Source: CAUSWF01 sp963535465 (lineage in GTDB: Bacteria > Bacillota_I > Bacilli_A > RF39 > UBA660). From it: 64,000 bases of DNA. The first letter of the stretch is position 1. Each line of letters starts with the position of its first letter. The position numbers and the translations under genes were made by a program. Below the pieces are notes generated by a model. It made no database searches and had not been told where the DNA came from. It saw nothing but the letters and a program-made list of their open reading frames with translations. Below are positions 8,341 to 17,641 of this stretch, one piece after another. The stretch lies in the NCBI GenBank assembly GCA_963535465.1, contig CAUSWF010000001.1:62001-126000 (forward strand), given 5' to 3'.

Positions 8341-10014
8341 TACTATCTTCATTATTTCAAATAATATATTATTAGTATTAATCTTATTTACTTCACTACT
8401 GTTTCTTAGTTTTAATTCAACTTCTCCGTTTACTAAGTCTCTTCCTATAGTAACTCTTATAGGTATACCAATTAGATCTATGTCTTTGAATTTAACTCCG
8501 CATCTTTCATCTCTATTATCTACTAATACATCTATTCCTACTTTTTCTAGTTCTTCTTCTAAATAATTAGCATATTTAACAGATTCTTCATCATTAGTAT
8601 TTACTATTACTATTCCTACTTTATATGGAGCTATATTTATTGGTAATATCATACCGTTATCATCATTATTTTGTTCAATAATAGCTGCTAAAATACGACC
8701 AATTCCAAGTCCATAGCATCCCATAACAACAGGATGAGTATTATTTTCTTCATCAAGATATTCTAAATTAAATTCTTCAGCATAGTGAGTTCCTAGTTTA
8801 AATAGATTACCTATTTCTATTCCCTTAGCAAATTTTAATACTTGATCATTTATTGATAAATCGCCTTCTACTGGATCAGATATTACTCCTACTAAATCAT
8901 ATTGATAATCTTCTATATTGGTATTTATATAGTGATATCCTTCTTCATTTGCTCCACTTACTAAATTATTTATATGTAATAATTCTTCATCTATTACTTT
9001 AATGCATCCTGATAAGTTAACTGGACCAGTGTAGCCAGGATATGCATTAGAAGAAGAAATTAAATTATCGTCGGCAAAACCTATTTCTTTGGCATTAAGT
9101 AATTTTTTGCATCTATCTAAGTTTAACTCTCTATCTCCTCTTAAGAAAAATACTACTAGCTTTTGATCAACATTCATAAGCATTGCTTTCATAGTCTTTT
9201 TTATTGGTAAATTTAAATATTTCGCTACTTCTTCTATACTACTGGCATGAGGAGTTTCTACTTTTTCTAATTTTTCTTTTGGAGATTTATCTTCTATTAT
9301 TTTATAAGTAGATACTTCTAAGTTAGATGAATATCCTTTTTCATCATATACTATAACATCTTCACCAATATTAGTAATGGCTTGAAATTCTTCAGATAGG
9401 CTACCACCCATTGCTCCTACTCCAGCTTTAACTATTTTATAATTTATATGAAGTCTGTCATAAATGTTTTTATATGCTTCTTTCATTTTTTGATAACTTA
9501 CTTCAAGACCTTCTTCATCTCTATCAAATGAATATGCATCTTTCATGATAAATTCTCTAACTCTAATTAATCCATATCTTGGACGAGGTTCATCTCTAAA
9601 TTTATCTGCTTGTTGGTAAATATTAAATGGTAAATCTTTATATGATTTAATCATATTTTTAGCTGCTATAGTAAATAATTCTTCATGAGTAGGTCCTAGT
9701 ACCATATCTCTATTAAATCTATCTTTTAGGCTAAACATATCATTTCCAAATGCTTCTACTCTACCACATACTTCATAAATATCACTTGGTATCAAACTAG
9801 GCATAAGTAACTCTTGTGCACCGGATTTATCCATCTCTTCTTTTACAATATTTTTAATATTATTTAAAACTCTTAATCCATTAGGTAAATACATATAAAT
9901 ACCAGCAGAAACTTTCTTCATAAATCCTGCTCTTACTAGTAAATTACCAGATATAGAGTCTTCATCTTTTGCATTTTCTCTTAAAGTATAAAAATAACTT
10001 CCTTTTAATTTCAT
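8326..10014 (-). CDS. proS: Prolyl-tRNA synthetase, bacterial type with editing domain
   Basis: A 562-residue class II synthetase that charges tRNA-Pro. Motif 2 is seen as FRDEPRPRYGLIRVREF near residue 140 and motif 3 as GCYGLGIGR near 437. Between them, roughly residues 225-380, lies the inserted editing domain that clears Ala-tRNA-Pro, including IKKTMKAML. The C-terminal anticodon domain has the usual VLVDNRDERCGVKF. The start at 10014 has AGGTGATT. An extended -10 promoter lies upstream and the leader is too short for a T-box. It is monocistronic. Confidence 0.96.
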   Translation of the reverse strand: MKLKGSYFYTLRENAKDEDSISGNLLVRAGFMKKVSAGIYMYLPNGLRVLNNIKNIVKEEMDKSGAQELLMPSLIPSDIYEVCGRVEAFGNDMFSLKDRFNRDMVLGPTHEELFTIAAKNMIKSYKDLPFNIYQQADKFRDEPRPRYGLIRVREFIMKDAYSFDRDEEGLEVSYQKMKEAYKNIYDRLHINYKIVKAGVGAMGGSLSEEFQAITNIGEDVIVYDEKGYSSNLEVSTYKIIEDKSPKEKLEKVETPHASSIEEVAKYLNLPIKKTMKAMLMNVDQKLVVFFLRGDRELNLDRCKKLLNAKEIGFADDNLISSSNAYPGYTGPVNLSGCIKVIDEELLHINNLVSGANEEGYHYINTNIEDYQYDLVGVISDPVEGDLSINDQVLKFAKGIEIGNLFKLGTHYAEEFNLEYLDEENNTHPVVMGCYGLGIGRILAAIIEQNNDDNGMILPINIAPYKVGIVIVNTNDEESVKYANYLEEELEKVGIDVLVDNRDERCGVKFKDIDLIGIPIRVTIGRDLVNGEVELKLRNSSEVNKINTNNILFEIMKIVGKEM

Positions 10015-10029
10015 ATAATCACCTATCTA

Positions 10030-10062
10030 ATTATAACACACTAATTTAAATGTATGTGTCAA
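10030..10062 (-). promoter_or_regulatory. Probable proS promoter
   Basis: On the minus strand a TATAAT preceded by TGT (extended -10) lies just before the ribosome site of proS. A TTGACA is also present, but 21 bases away, longer than the usual spacing, so the extended -10 probably matters most. Confidence 0.5.
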
Positions 10063-10123
10063 TATTAATAATTTTACTGAAAAGTTCATTTATTATAACA
10101 TAACTGTATTATAAAATAAATAA

Positions 10124-10143
10124 AAAAACGGATAACCGTTTTA
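10124..10143 (-). terminator. Terminator after the zinc-ribbon gene block
   Basis: AACGG-TTAT-CCGTT followed by a T-run on the minus strand, at the stop of the gene ending at 10141. Confidence 0.7.
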
Positions 10144-10740
10144 ATATACTTTTTCTATAACTCCTGAAGCTATTATTTTACCTTCTTTTTTAATTTTAAA
10201 TTCTTCAGTAATTCCTACTGGTATATATTCTTTAATTTTAATTGTTGCAGTAAGAGTATCTCCAGGTAAAGCAGTACCATAATATTCAGGTAGTTTTATC
10301 CATCCTTCTGCTTGATGATTTTCAAATATAAATGTTAGCTTTTCAACATTATTTATGCCTATTCCACTTTCCCCATCTATTTTAGAAAATATATTGATTT
10401 TAGCTTGTATTTTAGTTTTTACTACTTCTTTTACTTCTTTTTGGTTTTTATCTTCTACATTAGTCTTCTTCTTATTATTTTTAAATACAAATAATAATAT
10501 TAATGATATAGTAACTATAACTACCATTACTAATACTATTAATTTAATATTAGACTTATTTTTATTATTATTTTCTGAAGCGATACTTTGACTAACTGTA
10601 TTACCTTTCTCTATATTAGTATTTTGACTAACTATATTATCTTCTTCTAAAAAATTGTTTACTTCTTGTAGATTGTTACCACAATTATTGCAAAATACTG
10701 CGTTGTCTTCTACTTTATTCCCGCATTTTGGACAAAACAT
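10141..10740 (-). CDS. Zinc-ribbon membrane protein
   Basis: A 199-residue protein. A zinc ribbon is at the very N-terminus (CPKCG at residues 3-7, then CNNCG about 14 residues later), followed by an Asn/Ser-rich linker, one membrane segment near residues 67-87 and a 95-residue C-terminal domain outside or on the far face. The C-terminal part (ILSKIDGESGIG onward) is beta-rich and not recognised. Ribosome site AAAGGA at 10740. It is the last of a run of four zinc-ribbon proteins transcribed after the SPFH gene, so a shared membrane-stress role is a reasonable guess. Confidence 0.7.
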   Translation of the reverse strand: MFCPKCGNKVEDNAVFCNNCGNNLQEVNNFLEEDNIVSQNTNIEKGNTVSQSIASENNNKNKSNIKLIVLVMVVIVTISLILLFVFKNNKKKTNVEDKNQKEVKEVVKTKIQAKINIFSKIDGESGIGINNVEKLTFIFENHQAEGWIKLPEYYGTALPGDTLTATIKIKEYIPVGITEEFKIKKEGKIIASGVIEKVY

Positions 10741-10755
10741 ATTATCATTTCCTTT

Positions 10756-11328
10756 CTATTTATATTCAATTTTTCTTCTACAAAATTTACATGTACCAGT
10801 TTGTTCTGTAAGCATATTATCTGATCCACAATATGGACAATGAATGACATGAGTGTTTTTGGCTCTTTCCCGTTTTTCTTGCATTACTAAGTCATTTTCT
10901 TTTCTTATTTGTGCTTCTTTTTGTAAATCTTGCTGCATGTAACTATTTAGATACATACCAAACTTATTATTAATTTTAGTAAAAATATTTTTTAATATAT
11001 ATGAAAGTATTATAAATACTATACCTAATATCATTAATAATTTACTAAAACTAAGTAATTTGGTATATATACTATTATTTAATATCATATCTAGATAATG
11101 TATTTTATAAGTTAATTTAAATATATTTTTTACATATTCATATATCTTAGGAATAAGTAAAACTATAGAACTTATTATTAATAGAATTGGTAATTTATAA
11201 TATTTATCATATCTATATACATATCCTCTACATATTATTAAGCATATACCAATAAATGGTATAAAGTATAGTGTAATTAAAATAACTGGTAAGCTACAAA
11301 TTATTTTTAATAATTTATTTTCAAACAT
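10756..11328 (-). CDS. Membrane protein with C-terminal zinc ribbon
   Basis: A 190-residue protein with about four hydrophobic segments in the first 115 residues, then a charged coiled stretch (about 120-160), and a zinc ribbon at the end (CPYCGSDNM, then CKFCRRK). This reverses the order seen in the neighbouring proteins, where the ribbon comes first. I do not know its function. It lies 15 bases upstream of the next zinc-ribbon gene, with AGAGGAAGTGATT before the ATG at 11328. Confidence 0.65.
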   Translation of the reverse strand: MFENKLLKIICSLPVILITLYFIPFIGICLIICRGYVYRYDKYYKLPILLIISSIVLLIPKIYEYVKNIFKLTYKIHYLDMILNNSIYTKLLSFSKLLMILGIVFIILSYILKNIFTKINNKFGMYLNSYMQQDLQKEAQIRKENDLVMQEKRERAKNTHVIHCPYCGSDNMLTEQTGTCKFCRRKIEYK

Positions 11329-11344
11329 ATAATCACTTCCTCTT

Positions 11345-11374
11345 TAAAAAATAACTATAATAGTTATTTTATTA
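11345..11374 (-). terminator. Possible internal terminator in the zinc-ribbon block
   Basis: A hairpin AAATAACTA/TAGTTATTT with a T-run on the minus strand lies just after the gene ending at 11376. It may separate the SPFH-proximal three genes from the two distal ones, or only attenuate. Confidence 0.5.
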
Positions 11375-11375
11375 A

Positions 11376-12158
11376 TTATTTTAGTATATTTAGTAAGTCA
11401 TTTATTTTGCTTCCAGCACTACTTGCTATAAACTTTATATATAAATACCATAGAGTACTTCCTATAATAGATAAGCAAATAGAATGTAAATATACTCTTA
11501 ATTCTGCTATTTCATATTTAAATTCTTCATTTATTAAATTAATAAATATTAATATACTATATACAATACCAGATACTGTTGTGATAAATGACAATGGTAG
11601 CCATATCATTTTAACTAGTTCATTAGCAAATACTGATATTATTACATATGGTATTAATGATGTTGATGTTATTGATAGTATTTTAACAATTTTATTTGTT
11701 TTTTTAGTTTTTATACCTGCTAAGTAATAGACTATAGTTATTAATCCAATTATACCCAAAAATACAAAGAAATTTTTGAATATTACATTTAACCATTCTA
11801 CATTAGATAATCCATCAAAGTCTAATACTTTTTTTAATTTTAATGTAGAGTAATCAAATTTTGTTTTAACTATATTAGCCATAATGTTTTGAAATACAAC
11901 TACTAGTACCATTAATCCTGATACAATAGCTGCTAAAGTTAGTGATACTTTAGTATCATTTAATTGTTCTTCATTATTATTAAATGTTGTTATTGGTTTT
12001 AAAAGTATTTTGCTTATATATCTCATATAGTTAAAATCTGGAGTTTTATTTTCCTCTACTACTTTTGGTGTTATTCCTTCACCTTTTAGGTTAGTTCCAC
12101 ATTTTACACAAAAACTAGAACCTTCAATATTGTTAGCGTTACATTTTGGACATGTCAT
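11376..12158 (-). CDS. Zinc-ribbon multi-pass membrane protein
   Basis: A 260-residue protein with an N-terminal zinc ribbon (MTCPKCNANN, then FCVKCGTNL) and about five to six membrane segments after residue 60, in the manner of Yip1-like zinc-ribbon membrane proteins. The ATG at 12158 follows AGGAGG by eight bases and sits one base after the TAG stop of the upstream gene; an upstream GTG at 12167 in the same frame is less likely. It is coupled to the YdjG-like protein and may be the counterpart of YdjH, which in Bacillus also sits between YdjG and YdjI. Confidence 0.68.
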   Translation of the reverse strand: MTCPKCNANNIEGSSFCVKCGTNLKGEGITPKVVEENKTPDFNYMRYISKILLKPITTFNNNEEQLNDTKVSLTLAAIVSGLMVLVVVFQNIMANIVKTKFDYSTLKLKKVLDFDGLSNVEWLNVIFKNFFVFLGIIGLITIVYYLAGIKTKKTNKIVKILSITSTSLIPYVIISVFANELVKMIWLPLSFITTVSGIVYSILIFINLINEEFKYEIAELRVYLHSICLSIIGSTLWYLYIKFIASSAGSKINDLLNILK

Positions 12159-12159
12159 A

Positions 12160-13674
12160 CTATTCACCTCCTCGTTTATTTATATTATCTTTTATAATTC
12201 CACTTAATTTTGAATTTCCTAAAAAAGAATCAATCAAATTATCGCTTACTTCATTATTAGATAATTGATCTATTAAATTATTTGATTTATTTGTTCCTGT
12301 TAGTCTTGTATTGTTAGCTCCTAACATAGTAGGACTACTAAGTCCATGTTTTGATTCTATAAACTCATCTACTTCTTCTAAGTCAGTCATATTTGTTTTG
12401 GTTTCTAACTCATAATTATGTCTAGCATTCGAATTACGATATCTTGAATATATAATTATAAAATATATTATCCCTGATAGTAAGAATAACCAGTTATAAT
12501 CAAAGTCAGAATATCTCATCGCAAGCATACCTAATATTTCTACTAATATAGATATACCAATAAGTTTTGGCATATGAATTGGTACGCTTCCCATAGTTTC
12601 CTTAGTTCTAGCATTAACTGCAACATAGTGAAGCACTTTTTTTGTTCCACTTACTTGTTGGTAACTATATAACCACACTGGTAAATATGCAGCCTTCCAT
12701 TGCTGACCTTTTATTTTTATATCTTCATTATTCCAACAAACACCTCTATCGTAGTGTTCTAGTGTCTTGTTAGCAGCAAATCTTACTATGTCATTTGATT
12801 GGGCATCTACTAATTGTTTTAACTGTTCAATATTAGTATCTCTTCTTTCTGATGTACATCCTCTTAAAAAGTTTGCATTATATTTAACACAATTTTCTAC
12901 ATCAAATGGCATAATAGCATTTATTATGTTGTTTGTTTGAGTTTTTGAATTATTGTCTAATCTTGAAAGATTTGATTCAACAGATAAACCACTTATTGTT
13001 AAATTAAACTTTCTTTCTACGTGGTATGAATCAGCGTCATAATATGTTTTTTGATTATCACCTGTTCCAACGTAGTATTTTCTTGTCTGATGTTCCCCTA
13101 CTCCATCAAGATGAGCTTTTGTATTAACATCTACTAACATGTATGGGAAATATACTGCCATTACATTATTAGCTGTAAACTCTTCTCTAAATTTAGGATG
13201 GGCATAGAACTTTCTTTTTCCTACAAATTTTGATATTTCCTCTTTTGCGGTATCTTTTGTTATGTTGAAAGGCAATACAACATCTGGAATACTGCCATTA
13301 GGAATTTGTTGATTAACTGATAATATATTTCTACACCAGTGACATCTAGCCTGCTGGGCAGAGGCGGTGTCAATTACAACTTCTGCCCCACAGCTACTAC
13401 ATTTAAATGTTAAAACATCTTTTGTTGAAGCAATAATATCTGATGCTCCAGATCCTATTACTTGTCCTTCTAATGTTGAAATGTCTGAAACCATTCCACT
13501 TAATTTAATATTTTCAAATTCATGTCTACAGAAATTACATCTTAATTTACCTGTTTTTATATTAGTAGAAATATCTGTAGAACCACATTTAGGACATTTG
13601 TCTTGCCCATTAATTGAGTCTATATCAGTCTTTATAACTCTAGTATCATCATTTGTTAAATTATTTTCATTCAT
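12160..13674 (-). CDS. YdjG-like protein with two TFIIB-type zinc ribbons
   Basis: A 504-residue protein. Two zinc ribbons stand in the N-terminal third: CPKCG with CNFCRH (about residues 27-50) and CSSCG with CHWCRN (about 92-115). A long soluble middle domain follows (VVLPFNITKDTA onward), then two membrane segments near residues 370-410 and an acidic, Asn-rich tail. This layout matches B. subtilis YdjG, which recruits the SPFH protein YdjI and the PspA-like YdjF to the membrane under stress. The SPFH gene here lies directly upstream with 4 bases between, supporting the same partnership. No PspA gene is in the window. Confidence 0.75.
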   Translation of the reverse strand: MNENNLTNDDTRVIKTDIDSINGQDKCPKCGSTDISTNIKTGKLRCNFCRHEFENIKLSGMVSDISTLEGQVIGSGASDIIASTKDVLTFKCSSCGAEVVIDTASAQQARCHWCRNILSVNQQIPNGSIPDVVLPFNITKDTAKEEISKFVGKRKFYAHPKFREEFTANNVMAVYFPYMLVDVNTKAHLDGVGEHQTRKYYVGTGDNQKTYYDADSYHVERKFNLTISGLSVESNLSRLDNNSKTQTNNIINAIMPFDVENCVKYNANFLRGCTSERRDTNIEQLKQLVDAQSNDIVRFAANKTLEHYDRGVCWNNEDIKIKGQQWKAAYLPVWLYSYQQVSGTKKVLHYVAVNARTKETMGSVPIHMPKLIGISILVEILGMLAMRYSDFDYNWLFLLSGIIYFIIIYSRYRNSNARHNYELETKTNMTDLEEVDEFIESKHGLSSPTMLGANNTRLTGTNKSNNLIDQLSNNEVSDNLIDSFLGNSKLSGIIKDNINKRGGE

Positions 13675-13678
13675 CCTT

Positions 13679-14869
13679 TTATATTCCTAGAATTTGTGCC
13701 TTTAATTTATCATAATCTTCTTGAGTAATTGCTCCTGCATCTAGTAATTTTTTAGCATTTAGCAATTTTTCAGTAGGATCTTCTTGAGTTTGTTGTTGTG
13801 CTTGTGCACCAAATCCAGGATTATATGTTGATGGGTTATTAGGTTGTTGCATACCACCCATAACTCCTCCAGCGGCATTTACTCCCATTCCCATGAAAGC
13901 CATTCCACTTGCTCCTCCATTTTCTCCTGCAGCTTGCATTCCACGTGCTACAGCTTGTTGCATGAATGAGTTTCCTCTTGCTCCTGCTAGTGCATCGGCT
14001 TTCTTGATATCTTTCATTAATTCCTTAGTATCTTCATCATATTCGATAGCAAGGATAGCTGTTTTAACTATTTCAAGTCCTCTATCAGTTTTCCATCTAT
14101 ATCCATCTTCAACAGCAGCACTTAAACTTTGTGCAAATCCAATTTGGTCTGCTTGAATCTTTGACATACGATTTCCTTTAGTTGGATCGTTTGTATAGTT
14201 AGAAAATGCTGCTGATAAGCTTCCTACTACTTCATTAAATAATTGTACTCCAGCATCGTTATCCATATCAGCAAAATCAAATACTTCTGCATTTGGTTGT
14301 AAGTATTTAGCTGGTACAAAGTTTTTAACAAATAATAATGGATCAACAATCTTTAATGTATAAGTTCCTCTTGTTACTGCTCCTACTTGTGTACCAAAGA
14401 ATGCATCATCCCAATATATTTCTGATTGAGTTCCAAATCTATTATTTGGTATTTCCTTTAAGTTAACATAGAATGCTAATTGTTGTGAACCTGGTTGTCC
14501 TCCAAATTTAACTTTTTCCCAAGTTGATTTAATTGTTTGTGCAAATATTCCATCTCCCGCAAACATAGATTGTGAAGCTGGATCATTTGATCTAAACTCA
14601 AATCCTCCTGGTTCTGCGATAAGTCCAGTAATTTGTCCATCTTGTAAAGTAATTAATGCCATTCCTTCAGGAACTACAATCTTACTTCCATTAGAAATAA
14701 TATTTTCATTTCCTTTATAATTTTCTCCACGACCATTATTTTGTGATTGTGGTACTGCTTGAAATAATGCAGCTGTTCCTGCTACATCTGCTCTTGGAAC
14801 ATAAAAATCTTTCCACTGATCAGCAAAAGTTCCTCCTAATGCTCCAGTAAACGCTTTAATAAATCCCAT
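13679..14869 (-). CDS. SPFH-domain protein with C-terminal SHOCT motif (YdjI-like)
   Basis: A 396-residue protein that starts MGFIKAFTGALGGTFADQWKDF, the usual opening of the YdjI / virion-core-like branch of SPFH proteins. The SPFH domain covers about residues 40-290; a Gly/Met/Ala-rich stretch and a Gln-rich stretch follow, and the last 30 residues are a SHOCT motif (LLDAGAITQEDYDKLKAQIL). It lacks its own membrane anchor, as expected if it binds the YdjG-like protein encoded next. Start AGGAGGAAATT-ATG at 14869. It is the first gene of the zinc-ribbon block. Confidence 0.85.
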   Translation of the reverse strand: MGFIKAFTGALGGTFADQWKDFYVPRADVAGTAALFQAVPQSQNNGRGENYKGNENIISNGSKIVVPEGMALITLQDGQITGLIAEPGGFEFRSNDPASQSMFAGDGIFAQTIKSTWEKVKFGGQPGSQQLAFYVNLKEIPNNRFGTQSEIYWDDAFFGTQVGAVTRGTYTLKIVDPLLFVKNFVPAKYLQPNAEVFDFADMDNDAGVQLFNEVVGSLSAAFSNYTNDPTKGNRMSKIQADQIGFAQSLSAAVEDGYRWKTDRGLEIVKTAILAIEYDEDTKELMKDIKKADALAGARGNSFMQQAVARGMQAAGENGGASGMAFMGMGVNAAGGVMGGMQQPNNPSTYNPGFGAQAQQQTQEDPTEKLLNAKKLLDAGAITQEDYDKLKAQILGI

Positions 14870-14983
14870 AATTTCCTCCTTCTATTAAAGACATTTGCAA
14901 AGTATTATTAATACTCATATTACTCCTGTCATTATAATTATAACTTATTTTTTATAAAAACTATATTATAAATAGTTTTTTTA

Positions 14984-15009
14984 CAAAAAAAGAACTAATT
15001 TATTAGTTC
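14984..15009 (-). terminator. Terminator after tRNA-Arg
   Basis: GAACTAA/TTAGTTC stem followed by seven T on the minus strand, about 13 bases after the tRNA 3' end. Confidence 0.75.
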
Positions 15010-15021
15010 ATTAATGCTTCA

Positions 15022-15097
15022 TGGTGTTCCCGAGAGGAATTGAACCTCCGACACGCAGTTTAGGAAACTGCTGCTCTATCCACTGAGCTACGAGAAC
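15022..15097 (-). tRNA. tRNA-Arg (CCT)
   Basis: A 76-base cloverleaf with encoded CCA, acceptor GTTCTCG/CGGGAAC, anticodon stem GCAGT/ACTGC and loop TTCCTAA, giving anticodon CCT for AGG codons. The T-stem is GGAGG/CCTCT. Confidence 0.93.
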
Positions 15098-15138
15098 ATG
15101 ACAACATTAGTATAGTAAAAATAATTATTTTAATCAAG

Positions 15139-15163
15139 AAAAAAAGATGATAAACATCTTTTA
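15139..15163 (-). terminator. Terminator of the RNase J2-like gene
   Basis: AAAAGATG-TTTAT-CATCTTTT with a T-run on the minus strand, overlapping the stop at 15161. Confidence 0.75.
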
Positions 15164-16810
15164 TATTTCTTGTACTACAGTTATAATCATTGGTTTTGCA
15201 CCAGTTGATTGATAAAAGAAATTACCTAGAACTTCTCTAATATTATTTTTAATCTTAGTAAAGTCTAGCCTTTCTCCTTGAGTTACTGAATCACTTATTG
15301 CACTTGCTGCAAGTACTTTAGTTTCTTCTAATAATTCTTGAGATTCTTTAACATAAATAAATCCACGAGTTATTATTTCTGGTCCACCAATAATATTTTT
15401 GCTTGCTCTATCTAGAGTAGCACTTACTATTACTATTCCGTTAGATCCTAACATTTCTCTATCTTTTAATACTAATTCTCCTACGTTATCTTGAGATGAA
15501 CCATCTATTAATATTTCACCTACTGGAACTTTTTCATAAGTATCTTGTTTTACTCCGTCAACAAACTCTACTACTTCTCCATTTAGTTTTAATATAATAT
15601 TTTCTCTTGGCATTCCAAGTCCACTAGCAATATCAGCATTTGCAACTAAATTCCTATATTCAGATTTAACTGGGAAGAAATATTTTGGTTGCATTAAATC
15701 AATCATTAACATTAAATCCTCAGAAGATGCATGATGTAATAAATGTTTTTTAGCACTTAAGCTAACGGCATTTGCTCCCATCATTGCAATATCATCCATT
15801 AATAATACATTATCAAGTTCAATACCTGGATATGGTGGTTCTGAAATAAATACTGTATCAGTATCTTTCATCTTAATAAACTTATCATATCCTTTAACAA
15901 TTCTTTTAATATTGTTAAATGGTTTTTCCTTTTCATCACTTATTAGTATCACAACATCTTTATCATTGATATTAGCAAGTGTTCCGATTCTACTCTTATC
16001 TATTTGTAGGTAATTCTCATCACTTGCTTTATTTATTAGATTTTGTAATTGTTTACCCATGATAACTATTTTTCTATGTGTTTTACTTACTTCATTAAAT
16101 ATTTCTTGTATTCTATAAAAATGTGCTGGGAATACTGTTGTTATTATTCTGCCTTCATTTTTATTTAATATATCTCTTATAAAACCACTTACTCTATTAT
16201 TTGGAGTAGTGTGTCCAGGACGAGATGCATAACTTGATTCACTTAGTAAGCATAATACTCCTTGTTTTCCTACATAAGCAAGTTTACCCATATCAGTTTT
16301 ATATGGACCTAACATTGTAGAATCAAATACAAAGTCTCCTGTATAAACTATTGCACCATCTACTGTATAAAGTACAAAAAGTACTGCATCTGGTATAGAG
16401 TGTGTTACTCTTATTGGAAAAATACTATTTTTACCAAAATTAATCTTAACATGTGGTTTAATCTCTATTAATTTTGCGTATGATAGTTCTTCTTCTTTTA
16501 AATCATTTTTAATGATATCTAGAGTTAACTTAGTACCATATATAGGAATAGATGGAATCTTACTTACTATATCAGCAACTGCTCCCATACTACTTTCATG
16601 TCCATGTGTTATAAATATTCCTTTAATATTCTTTTTATTTTTTTCTAAATAACTTAAATCTGGAATTATATAATCAATTCCTAAATTTAAATCATAATCA
16701 TATCTTAGTCCGGCATCGAATATAAAAATACTTTTATCTACTTCTACAACATACATATTTTTACCATTTTCATTTAAGCCGCCTAATCCAAAAATTTTAA
16801 TTTTTGCCAT
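15161..16810 (-). CDS. rnjB: RNase J-family protein, J2-like with degenerate active site
   Basis: A 549-residue beta-CASP metallo-beta-lactamase protein with the full RNase J architecture. The metal motif HxHxDH is degenerate: residues 69-76 read HGHESSMG, so the Asp and His are both Ser. THSIPDA and TGDFVFDS are kept, but the late motifs normally read as HVSGHG and PVHGEYR are LLHHASS and PVKSEYR. This is the pattern of RNase J2, the less active partner of J1 in the J1/J2 complex that processes and degrades RNA. A catalytic J1 should be elsewhere. The start at 16810 follows GGAGG and is preferred to an upstream in-frame start at 16837. Confidence 0.82.
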   Translation of the reverse strand: MAKIKIFGLGGLNENGKNMYVVEVDKSIFIFDAGLRYDYDLNLGIDYIIPDLSYLEKNKKNIKGIFITHGHESSMGAVADIVSKIPSIPIYGTKLTLDIIKNDLKEEELSYAKLIEIKPHVKINFGKNSIFPIRVTHSIPDAVLFVLYTVDGAIVYTGDFVFDSTMLGPYKTDMGKLAYVGKQGVLCLLSESSYASRPGHTTPNNRVSGFIRDILNKNEGRIITTVFPAHFYRIQEIFNEVSKTHRKIVIMGKQLQNLINKASDENYLQIDKSRIGTLANINDKDVVILISDEKEKPFNNIKRIVKGYDKFIKMKDTDTVFISEPPYPGIELDNVLLMDDIAMMGANAVSLSAKKHLLHHASSEDLMLMIDLMQPKYFFPVKSEYRNLVANADIASGLGMPRENIILKLNGEVVEFVDGVKQDTYEKVPVGEILIDGSSQDNVGELVLKDREMLGSNGIVIVSATLDRASKNIIGGPEIITRGFIYVKESQELLEETKVLAASAISDSVTQGERLDFTKIKNNIREVLGNFFYQSTGAKPMIITVVQEI

Positions 16811-16861
16811 TTTTCCTCCTTTATTTTTTTCTACCACAAGTTTTAAGACTTAAACATTATA

Positions 16862-16902
16862 GCAAAAAAAAGACTACAAAGCAAGTTTTGATGTAGCCTC
16901 TT
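16862..16902 (-). terminator. Weak terminator at the end of rnc
   Basis: GGCTACA pairs with TGTAGTC across a loop of about 17 bases and is followed by T8 on the minus strand. The stem starts inside the last codons of rnc. Confidence 0.5.
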
Positions 16903-17527
16903 TTGCTGCTAATTGTTCAGCTTCTTTTTTAGAATGAGCAACTCCTGTTCCATATTTTATTCCATCAATCACAACTTCTACTGTAAATATTTTTTTATGT
17001 GATGGTCCTTCTTCTTTTACTAGGTTATATGAAAGACTTCTACCAATTGGTTGAATATATTCTTGTAAGGCACTTTTATAATCATTAAAGAATATTATTC
17101 CTTTTTCTATATATGGGACAATTACTTTTAATACTATATTTCTCGCAGTAGCATATCCTAAATCTAAGTATATTGCTCCTACAAAAGCTTCAAATATATC
17201 AGCTATAATTGCTTTAGATGGATTATCTTCTTCTCCATGTCCTAATCTTAAATATTTGTCTAGTTCTAGTCCTAAGGAATATTCATATAGTGCATTTTCA
17301 CATACATAGCTTGCTCTTAATTTAGTTAACTCTCCTTCTGAGTTTGTATCATGCGAATAAAAATAGTCAGCTACTACTAAATCAACTACAGCATCTCCTA
17401 AAAATTCTAATCTTTCATAATCCATTTTTTTCTTATGTTCGTTTGCATAACTACTATGAGAAAAAGCTATATTATATAGATTTATATCTTTAATCTTTAT
17501 TTTTAATTTATTAAATAATTCTTCCAT
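16874..17527 (-). CDS. rnc: Ribonuclease III
   Basis: A 217-residue double-strand-specific endonuclease that matures rRNA and cuts structured RNA. The signature ERLEFLGDAVVDL is near residues 40-52, and DIFEAFVGAIYLD near 110-122 supplies the late acidic residues of the active site. The C-terminal 70 residues are a double-stranded RNA-binding domain (SYNLVKEEGPSHKKIF to AAKEAT). Start AAAGGAGGAATAC-ATG at 17527. It lies upstream of the RNase J2-like gene, so two RNA-processing enzymes are made together. Confidence 0.95.
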   Translation of the reverse strand: MEELFNKLKIKIKDINLYNIAFSHSSYANEHKKKMDYERLEFLGDAVVDLVVADYFYSHDTNSEGELTKLRASYVCENALYEYSLGLELDKYLRLGHGEEDNPSKAIIADIFEAFVGAIYLDLGYATARNIVLKVIVPYIEKGIIFFNDYKSALQEYIQPIGRSLSYNLVKEEGPSHKKIFTVEVVIDGIKYGTGVAHSKKEAEQLAAKEATSKLAL

Positions 17528-17641
17528 GTATTCCTCCTTTGAATAGTATATAACAAATTAAGTTCTTTTAATAGTAAATTATAATAATTGATATTTTAAA
17601 AAACATATAGTAAACTAAATATGATGGAAAGAGGAAAACAA

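Noticed and set aside
10020..10140. T-box riboswitch before proS
   Set aside because: The leader is too short and has no T-box sequence or antiterminator fold.
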